Positions 40,602 to 45,316 of a DNA stretch of 45,316 nucleotides are shown here, piece after piece. The notes beneath the pieces are model-generated. The model made no database searches, was not told the origin of the DNA, and saw nothing but the letters and a program-made list of their open reading frames with translations. The DNA lies in NCBI GenBank assembly GCA_050946655.1, contig JBMNVE010000003.1, positions 1-45,316 on the forward strand, written 5' to 3'. Position numbers and translations under genes: made by a program. This DNA is from JAXGRD01 sp050946655. GTDB lineage: Bacteria > Bacillota > Clostridia > Peptostreptococcales > Anaerovoracaceae. How positions within the stretch are numbered: the first letter of the stretch is position 1; each line of letters starts with the position of its first letter.

Positions 40602-40802
40602 TTAGTCCATTTTGTACTTGCTCTTGAACTTCTCAACACGTCCGCCGCGATTGACGAATTTCTGCTGACCTGTAAAGAACGGATGGCACGCCGAGCAAAC
40701 GTCCAATCTGATTTCCGAATCAGTTGACCTTGTGACGAATTCATTTCCGCATGCGCAAGTTACTTTACATTCCTTATAGTCAGGATGGATTCCTTCCTTC
40801 AT
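40602..40802 (-). CDS. rpmE: 50S ribosomal protein L31, zinc-binding form
   Basis: The 66-residue protein starts MKEGIHPDYKECKVTCACGNEF and continues DVCSACHPFFTGQQKFVNRGGRVEKF, the L31 signature. The cysteine pairs (CACG and CSAC) show the zinc-containing C+ form, not the zinc-free paralogue used in zinc limitation. It binds the central protuberance of the large ribosomal subunit. I chose the ATG at 40800-40802 behind AGAGGTG; the in-frame start 13 codons upstream is not typical of L31. Confidence 0.96.
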   Translation of the reverse strand: MKEGIHPDYKECKVTCACGNEFVTRSTDSEIRLDVCSACHPFFTGQQKFVNRGGRVEKFKSKYKMD

Positions 40803-40851
40803 GCTTTTCACCTCTTTCCTGCTCCGGGCTGTGCCCTGCATAATTACCGCT

Positions 40852-40880
40852 ATATAAACAGCTCCATTAGTGTATCACAA
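40852..40880 (-). promoter_or_regulatory. Promoter of rpmE
   Basis: On the minus strand TTGTGA (40875-40880) and TTATAT (40852-40857) are 17 bases apart. Confidence 0.55.
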
Positions 40881-40960
40881 GGCTTTTTCATTTGCAACAG
40901 CGGAAAATACGATTTCTTGCCTTTTTCAATGGTTCTCCAAGAAAAATGGCGCTTTCTGCT

Positions 40961-40989
40961 TTGATTTTCTTCCGGCCCCATGCTATGAT
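40961..40989 (+). promoter_or_regulatory. Promoter of the yjdI-yjdJ-like pair
   Basis: TTGATT (40961-40966) and TATGAT (40984-40989) are 17 bases apart, ending 28 bases before the ATG. Confidence 0.65.
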
Positions 40990-41017
40990 GTTCGGATAAC
41001 AGAAAGGGTGATTCCTC

Positions 41018-41251
41018 ATGAAAGAAAAAGAACTGCTGGCCAAGGGATATAAGAAATACTCCGGTGAAGGTATCGATGTATATTGGAATCCTGAGAAATG
41101 CAGCCATGCAGGAAAATGTGCAATGGGAAATATCGAGATTTTCTCCCCCACGCGAAAACCTTGGATCAAGCTGGAAGGTCATGACCCGGACGAGATCGCA
41201 AGCATTATTGATTGCTGCCCATCTGAGGCCCTCTTGTATCTGCGAAAGTAA
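41018..41251 (+). CDS. YjdI-like (4Fe-4S)-binding protein
   Basis: The 77-residue protein has the divergent single-cluster ferredoxin pattern of YjdI: VYWNPEKCSHAGKC, then DCCPSEALLYL, giving four cysteines for one cluster. The role is unknown. It is followed by a YjdJ-like acetyltransferase, the same gene order as yjdI-yjdJ in E. coli, which suggests the two proteins work together. AAAGGGTG precedes the ATG. Confidence 0.85.
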   Translation: MKEKELLAKGYKKYSGEGIDVYWNPEKCSHAGKCAMGNIEIFSPTRKPWIKLEGHDPDEIASIIDCCPSEALLYLRK

Positions 41252-41305
41252 TGGGTGAAAACTCCATTTAGGGGTAAGAAGGAGAAAACAGAAAGGAGAA
41301 GCACC

Positions 41306-41593
41306 ATGGCAGAGATCGTATTTGAAGAAGATAGAAACCGAGTTGTCGCCTACGACGGCACCCTGGAGGTGGGCGAATTGACCTTTCGACAAAAAAGTGA
41401 TTACTGGACTTTGGACCACACCTATGTCAACCCCCAGTACAGAGGACAGCAGATCGCTCAGCGCATGATGAAAGAAGTCATGGAGAGAGCCAAGGCTGCA
41501 GAGATGAAGGTTGCCCCTCACTGTTCCTTTGCCCAGAAGGAATGTCAGCTTAATGAGGATTATCTGAAAATGGTATATGACTTGGATCGTTGA
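41306..41593 (+). CDS. YjdJ-like GNAT N-acetyltransferase
   Basis: The 95-residue protein is the short GNAT_acetyltr_2-type domain of YjdJ (YWTLDHTYVNPQYRGQQIAQRMMKEVMERAKAAEMKVAPHCSFAQKE). RGQQIAQRM is the acetyl-CoA pyrophosphate loop. The substrate is unknown. AAAGGAG lies 7 bases before the ATG at 41306. It forms an operon with the preceding iron-sulfur protein and ends at a strong terminator. Confidence 0.87.
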   Translation: MAEIVFEEDRNRVVAYDGTLEVGELTFRQKSDYWTLDHTYVNPQYRGQQIAQRMMKEVMERAKAAEMKVAPHCSFAQKECQLNEDYLKMVYDLDR

Positions 41594-41609
41594 TTATTTT
41601 AACAAAAAG

Positions 41610-41642
41610 ACTCCCGGAGAAGGACTCCACCGGGAGTTTTTA
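41610..41642. terminator. Bidirectional terminator between yjdJ-like and ktrA genes
   Basis: ACTCCCGG (41610-41617) pairs with CCGGGAGT (41630-41637). TTTTTATTTT follows on the plus strand and CTTTTTG on the minus strand, so it can serve both convergent units. Confidence 0.88.
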
Positions 41643-41694
41643 TTTTGGCATATCTTTATTCTCGATCTTTTTCCGTGCTGACCCAGACCGGCCG

Positions 41695-42360
41695 TTACTG
41701 CTTTACGCTCTTTTCAAAGGCCTCAACATCGGCAAACCTACCCACCACAGCCATGATTTCCCCATTTTTTAAGGGAGTTCCATCGTCGAAATCCAAAACA
41801 GTTCTGTTGGGAGCGAATTCCAGTGCCACCAATCGCAGGTTGAATTTGCTCAGTTGCAAATCTCTCACTGTCTTCCTTCTCATGTTTTCAGGGATCCGAA
41901 TCTCGGAAATCAGGTAATCGTCGTACAGCTTCATTAAATCGATGGCACTGGATTCCAGCAAGACCGTAGCCAGGCGAAGAGCCGTCTCCACCTCCGGGTA
42001 GACCACTTCAGAGCCGATTTTTTCTAAGATCATTCCGTGCTCTAAACTGTCCGCCTTGGAGATCACCCTAGGTACGCCCATTTCTAAAATGCTCTGGGCC
42101 GTCAATACACTTACATCCACCTTGGAAATGCAGATGATCACCGTTTCACAGTCCCCGATGCCTGTCTCTTCCATCGCTTCTCTTGTCAATCCACCGATCA
42201 CATAGGCGTCCTGGACCTCTTCCCTCACCCTTCGGATATTGTCTTCACTTTCATCGATGACCAGTACATCTCTTCCACCTTCCGCAAGAGATCGGGCGAG
42301 GGCCGTCCCGAATCTTCCCAACCCGATGATACCGAAACCCGACTTTGAATTTTTTGACAT
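41695..42360 (-). CDS. ktrA: Potassium uptake regulatory subunit (KtrA/TrkA, RCK domain)
   Basis: The 221-residue protein has a Rossmann RCK_N domain (FGIIGLGRFGTALARSL, then VLVIDESEDNIRRV with the acidic residue that binds NAD or ATP) and a C-terminal RCK_C domain. It forms a cytosolic ring that gates the membrane subunit. A single RCK unit of this length fits KtrA; the double TrkA of proteobacteria is longer. The ATG at 42358-42360 is 6 bases past GGAG. It lies 9 bases after the stop of the channel gene. Confidence 0.9.
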   Translation of the reverse strand: MSKNSKSGFGIIGLGRFGTALARSLAEGGRDVLVIDESEDNIRRVREEVQDAYVIGGLTREAMEETGIGDCETVIICISKVDVSVLTAQSILEMGVPRVISKADSLEHGMILEKIGSEVVYPEVETALRLATVLLESSAIDLMKLYDDYLISEIRIPENMRRKTVRDLQLSKFNLRLVALEFAPNRTVLDFDDGTPLKNGEIMAVVGRFADVEAFEKSVKQ

Positions 42361-42369
42361 TTTCATCTC

Positions 42370-43686
42370 CTATCCTACCGTAATATTTTCTTCTGAATAT
42401 CTGGCCTGTGGTTTTGTCCTGCTCCACCACAGGGAAATCAAAGTCAACGGCCCCAAGCGTCCTACAAACATAGTTACAATCATTACGATTTTACTGCCAA
42501 AGGCCAGCTTGGGGGTAATGCCCATGGACAGCCCCACTGTACCGAAGCCGCTGACCACCTCAAAGAGGGTGTCCTGGAGAGCAAACTCCGGCTGTATGAT
42601 GGATAACAAAATGGTAGCCGTAGAAATGCACACTAGAGCCAAGGAGAAGACCACAAGGGCTTTGCCGATGACTGTATCGGGGATCTTCCGCTTGAAGGCC
42701 TGGCAATGACCGTTGAGGGCAACGGACTTGACGTTGGCCAATATGACGAAAAAAGTCGTAGTCTTTATCCCTCCTCCGGTGGATCCTGGACTTGCTCCGA
42801 TAAACATCAGAACAACGATAACCAAAACGCCACCTAAGGAAATTTTCGCCAAGGGCTCCGTGGCAAACCCTGCGGTGCGTGCAGACACACTGTGAAAGAA
42901 TGCCGATAACCAGGTCACATGCTCATCACTTAGCTTAACGAGGAGCGTGCCCCCAACAATGAGACAAAGGGTAGTCACTAGAACGATCTTGGTGTGAAGG
43001 GAGTACCCTCTGAAATTGGTAATGGTTCGCTTGGAAGCCACTTCACTGATGACGATGAAGCCAAGGCCACCCAGGATGATCAGAATAGCCGTCACCAGAT
43101 TGATCCATACATCATCGTGGTAATCCGCCAGGTTTTTAAATCCCCCGAAGAGATCGAAGCCCGAATTGTTAAAAGCGGAGATGGAGTGGAAAAAGCTGAT
43201 CCCTACTGCTTCTCCCGGGGGATATTGCTTGCTGAACGTAAGAAAGCTCAACACCGCCCCGATGACTTCCACCGTTACCGTCACATAGAGCACCGAGCGA
43301 AGAATATCTCCCAGACCTTTTCCGCTGGAAAGGTTAAACCCCTCTCTGGCTAATTTTCTTCCGCCCATGCTCATCTTCCCACTGGTGAGAAGGATAGTGA
43401 TGACCCCAATGGAAGTGATCCCCAAGCCACCGATTTGTATCAATGTGGCTAAGACCACTCCTCCGAAGATGCTGAAAGTATCTCCCGGATCCACCACCAC
43501 CAGTCCGGTGACGCAGACGGCACTGGTGGACATGAACAGACAATCGATGAAAGGCAACGGGTTACCGTCTTCCGAGGCAACGGGAAGATGAAGCACTATC
43601 CCTCCAACCAGGATCACCGCCAGAAAACCCACCACAATCGTGCGCCTGGGATGTTTCTTGACCATCTGCCGTATCCGCCTATTCAT
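42370..43686 (-). CDS. ktrB: Potassium uptake channel subunit (KtrB/TrkH)
   Basis: The 438-residue membrane protein has four M1-P-M2 repeats with pore loops such as STSAVCVTGLVVVD, FNNSGFDLFGGF, SARTAGFATEPL and SGFGTVGLSMGI, each with the selectivity glycine. It imports K+, in Ktr systems coupled to Na+, and is gated by the RCK protein. The promoter upstream predicts a start of transcription near 43687, so an ATG at 43686 would be leaderless; the ATG at 43663-43665, nine bases after AGGCGG, is an equally good or better start and gives 431 residues. Confidence 0.9.
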   Translation of the reverse strand: MNRRIRQMVKKHPRRTIVVGFLAVILVGGIVLHLPVASEDGNPLPFIDCLFMSTSAVCVTGLVVVDPGDTFSIFGGVVLATLIQIGGLGITSIGVITILLTSGKMSMGGRKLAREGFNLSSGKGLGDILRSVLYVTVTVEVIGAVLSFLTFSKQYPPGEAVGISFFHSISAFNNSGFDLFGGFKNLADYHDDVWINLVTAILIILGGLGFIVISEVASKRTITNFRGYSLHTKIVLVTTLCLIVGGTLLVKLSDEHVTWLSAFFHSVSARTAGFATEPLAKISLGGVLVIVVLMFIGASPGSTGGGIKTTTFFVILANVKSVALNGHCQAFKRKIPDTVIGKALVVFSLALVCISTATILLSIIQPEFALQDTLFEVVSGFGTVGLSMGITPKLAFGSKIVMIVTMFVGRLGPLTLISLWWSRTKPQARYSEENITVG

Positions 43687-43693
43687 GAAGTGG

Positions 43694-43722
43694 ATTATAC
43701 TACCTTTGCCGGGAACTTTCAA
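43694..43722 (-). promoter_or_regulatory. Promoter of the ktrBA operon
   Basis: On the minus strand TTGAAA (43717-43722) and a perfect TATAAT (43694-43699) are 17 bases apart. Confidence 0.75.
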
Positions 43723-43789
43723 ATACTATATCCCCGCTTTGACCCGGTCGTAACCATTCCATCTCCCCAAGATTTCCTTACACTAAAAA

Positions 43790-43829
43790 GCCTGAAATCG
43801 AGAGCCCGGAAAGGTCGACGATTTCAGGC
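43790..43829 (-). terminator. Terminator after the alcohol dehydrogenase gene
   Basis: GCCTGAAATCG (43790-43800) pairs perfectly with CGATTTCAGGC (43819-43829); on the minus strand TTTTTAG follows. Confidence 0.88.
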
Positions 43830-43849
43830 GAAGGGAGCTTTACCGGATA

Positions 43850-45067
43850 CTAAAAGTCTACTTCTGTATCATAGTAGCAGCACTTAAGCAGTTTTTCCAT
43901 CTCTTCCACAGTAGGTTGTCTGGGATTGGAGCCGGTGCAAGCATCGGCCAAAGCATTTACGGCAATGTCATGGAGTCTGTCCAGGAACACTTCTTCCGGT
44001 ACGAAGCCCTGCTCTGCAGGATAGCTATCTGCATCATATGTCCCGATCCCGTGGGGGATCTTCAACTCCTTGCTCATGTTGCGAAGATGTTCAATCAAAA
44101 GTCCGACCTTTTCATCGTCGCTGCTTCCGCCAAGATTCATAAAGTCAGCGATTTGCCCGTATCTCTTCTTTGCCGTTTCATCCTTTGCATTGAACGCGAT
44201 CACCTTGGGAAGATACATGGCATTGGCCGCACCGTGGATAATGTGGGCACCATAGTCATCAAAGGCCGCACCGGTTTTATGGGCCATGGAATGAACGATT
44301 CCCAGGAGGGCATTGGTGAAGGCCATCCCTGCAAGGCATTGGGCATTGTGCATGGACCCCCTCTTGTCCATATCACCATTAAAGGAAGGGATCAAATCCG
44401 TCTGGATCATTTTGATGGCATGAAGGGCCAGAGGATCGGTAAAGTCAGAGTTTGCTGTGGAAACATAGGCTTCGACGGCATGAGTCATAGCGTCCATTCC
44501 TGTATGGGCCACCAATTTGGGCGGCATTGTTTCTGCCAAATCCGGATCGATAATGGCTACATCGGGAGTGATCTCATAGTCAGCGATGGGGTACTTGATC
44601 CCTTTTTCATAGTCGGTAATGATGGAAAAAGCAGTAACTTCCGTCGCCGTTCCCGAAGTGGATGCGATGGCGCAGAATCTGGCTTTTTTTCGCAATTTAG
44701 GAATGCCGAATACGACACACATTTCTTCAAAGGTGATTTCCGGATATTCATATTTGATCCACATCGCCTTGGCCGCATCAATAGGAGAACCCCCACCGAT
44801 AGCGATGATCCAATCCGGTTCAAATTCCAGCATCGTCTGGGCACCTTTCATCACCGTTTCCACAGAGGGGTCCGGCTCAATGCCCTCGATCAGCTTTACA
44901 TCCATCCCCGCTTCCTTGAGATAGGATACAGCTCGATCTAAGAAACCGAATTTTTTCATGCTCCCGCCGCCGACACATACAACGGCTTTCTTCCCTTCAA
45001 AGGTCTTCAGCGTTTCCAAAGTCCCTTTTCCGTGATACAGATCTCTAGGTAATGTGAATCTTCCCAT
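43850..45067 (-). CDS. Iron-containing alcohol dehydrogenase
   Basis: The 405-residue protein has the NAD(P) motif CVGGGSMKKFG and IAIGGGSPIDAAKAMW, the metal-binding HTGMDAMTHAVEAYVS (Asp and His ligands) and VHSMAHKTGAAF with DDYGAHIIHGAANA. It reduces aldehydes or ketones to alcohols with NAD(P)H; butanol, ethanol or 1,3-propanediol-type roles are possible. The ATG at 45065-45067 follows AAGGAGG by 7 bases; a longer frame upstream is not needed. A Rex-type operator over its -35 box ties it to disposal of excess NADH. Confidence 0.92.
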   Translation of the reverse strand: MGRFTLPRDLYHGKGTLETLKTFEGKKAVVCVGGGSMKKFGFLDRAVSYLKEAGMDVKLIEGIEPDPSVETVMKGAQTMLEFEPDWIIAIGGGSPIDAAKAMWIKYEYPEITFEEMCVVFGIPKLRKKARFCAIASTSGTATEVTAFSIITDYEKGIKYPIADYEITPDVAIIDPDLAETMPPKLVAHTGMDAMTHAVEAYVSTANSDFTDPLALHAIKMIQTDLIPSFNGDMDKRGSMHNAQCLAGMAFTNALLGIVHSMAHKTGAAFDDYGAHIIHGAANAMYLPKVIAFNAKDETAKKRYGQIADFMNLGGSSDDEKVGLLIEHLRNMSKELKIPHGIGTYDADSYPAEQGFVPEEVFLDRLHDIAVNALADACTGSNPRQPTVEEMEKLLKCCYYDTEVDF

Positions 45068-45132
45068 ATGATTTCCTCCTTGTTTTTCTGTTTTTTCATC
45101 GTTGGGCATCCGTTCTCGCCCAACGCGTATAC

Positions 45133-45162
45133 AGTATACTTCTTGATAGGGTTTATTGTCAA
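45133..45162 (-). promoter_or_regulatory. Promoter of the alcohol dehydrogenase gene
   Basis: On the minus strand TTGACA (45157-45162) and TATACT (45133-45138) are 18 bases apart, with a leader of about 60 bases. Confidence 0.75.
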
Positions 45163-45173
45163 TGTTTTAACAA
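45156..45173 (-). promoter_or_regulatory. Rex (NADH/NAD+) operator
   Basis: On the minus strand TTGTTAAAACATTGACAA differs by one base from the clostridial Rex consensus TTGTTAANNNNTTAACAA. It overlaps the -35 box, so Rex would block the promoter when NADH is low. Confidence 0.75.
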
Positions 45174-45198
45174 TATTTTTATTTTTGCTATTCTTAAT

Positions 45199-45316
45199 TG
45201 TCAACACATATGTTACACATAGTTGAAATACCCTTCTACGACCTGGTTTGGACTTTTAAAGTTTAGTACAGCCTTTGCGGTGTTGTTGTATCTTTTCTCA
45301 TGCTCCTCTACCTTCC
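45199..45316 (-). mobile_element. Right end of an insertion sequence, cut by the window edge
   Basis: The 3' end of a transposase gene (next entry) is followed by CTATGTGTAACATATGTGTT, which contains the palindrome AACATATGTT. The change into the adh promoter region suggests that the element ends near 45199. The other end, needed to prove the boundary, is outside the window. Confidence 0.4.
45213..45314 (-). CDS. C-terminal end of a transposase (rve integrase type), partial
   Basis: The last 33 codons before the TAA at 45213-45215 read VEEHEKRYNNTAKAVLNFK followed by SPNQVVEGYFNYV. The YNN...L.F.SP pattern is the C-terminal end of DDE/rve integrase-type transposases (IS3, IS481 or IS30-like groups). 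The exact family cannot be decided from this fragment. It lies about 150 bases upstream of the alcohol dehydrogenase ATG in the same direction. Confidence 0.6.
   Translation of the reverse strand, partial: KVEEHEKRYNNTAKAVLNFKSPNQVVEGYFNYV

Noticed and set aside
1..45316. tRNA, rRNA or CRISPR loci
   Set aside because: I saw no cloverleaf-type segments with a TTCGA arm and CCA end, no rRNA motifs and no repeat-spacer array in either strand.

Overview
The window looks like chromosomal DNA of an anaerobic, spore-former-type Firmicute of class Clostridia. It carries a prismane-type hydroxylamine reductase, a biosynthetic thiolase, an NhaC antiporter, KtrAB-like potassium uptake, an iron alcohol dehydrogenase behind a Rex-type operator, LexA boxes of the Bacillus/Clostridium type and strong AGGAGG ribosome binding sites. 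The exact family cannot be fixed from the sequence. Most of the window has balanced base composition; two stretches (about 11.6-17.4 kb and 35.6-39.4 kb) look visibly more AT-rich and may have a separate history.

Layout, left to right. (1) 1-0.9 kb: the 5' part of a secreted DUF285-repeat surface protein on the minus strand, broken by one extra base in a run of seven G. (2) 1.2-4.8 kb: thiolase, then the surE / isochorismatase-fold hydrolase / DUF2156 operon. (3) 5.0-7.9 kb: a sirtuin and a two-gene putative DNA-repair module (radical SAM protein plus TIGR03915-type partner) whose promoter carries two LexA-like boxes. (4) 8.1-11.4 kb: a patatin-like phospholipase, then an ECF S component divergent from a MocR regulator, suggesting vitamin B6 uptake; the MocR protein lacks the PLP lysine. 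(5) 11.6-17.4 kb: a sigma-54 catabolic module (activator, NhaC antiporter, carbon-nitrogen hydrolase, amidohydrolase, DUF6485 protein) with a -24/-12 promoter, a candidate enhancer and a perfect 32-bp palindromic terminator. (6) 17.6-21.6 kb: ArsR regulator, small HMA protein and Zn/Cd-type P-ATPase, followed by a nitroreductase and an EcsC protein. (7) 21.6-31.6 kb: an eleven-gene molybdenum-cofactor cluster in two transcription units. One is trsS-trsM-(C-GCAxxG-C-C protein)-(CoA-ligase-like)-xdhC-(MocA/histidine phosphatase fusion). The other is modABC-(MoeA-like)-(NTP transferase/ModE fusion). No molybdenum hydroxylase lies in the window. (8) 32.0-35.5 kb: a hydroxylamine reductase operon (flavin split-barrel protein, ferredoxin, Hcp) divergent from a Crp/Fnr regulator. 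(9) 35.6-39.4 kb: TetR plus a MacB/FtsX-type ABC exporter. (10) 39.5-45.3 kb: tocopherol-cyclase-family protein, L31, a YjdI/YjdJ pair, KtrAB, iron alcohol dehydrogenase and a transposase tail at the edge.

The most interesting part is the molybdenum cluster. Upstream of trsS lie five copies of the 11-bp site TTTCTGTACAT, arranged as two inverted pairs plus one single copy, with midpoint spacings of 32, 63, 52 and 31 bp, close to whole helical turns. The mod operon has a separate 24-bp ModE box just downstream of its -10, and its last gene encodes a ModE DNA-binding domain fused to a degenerate nucleotidyltransferase. The cluster therefore appears to have two controls: molybdate repression of uptake, and an unknown activator for the maturation genes. 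All functions are inferred from sequence reading alone, without database searches.
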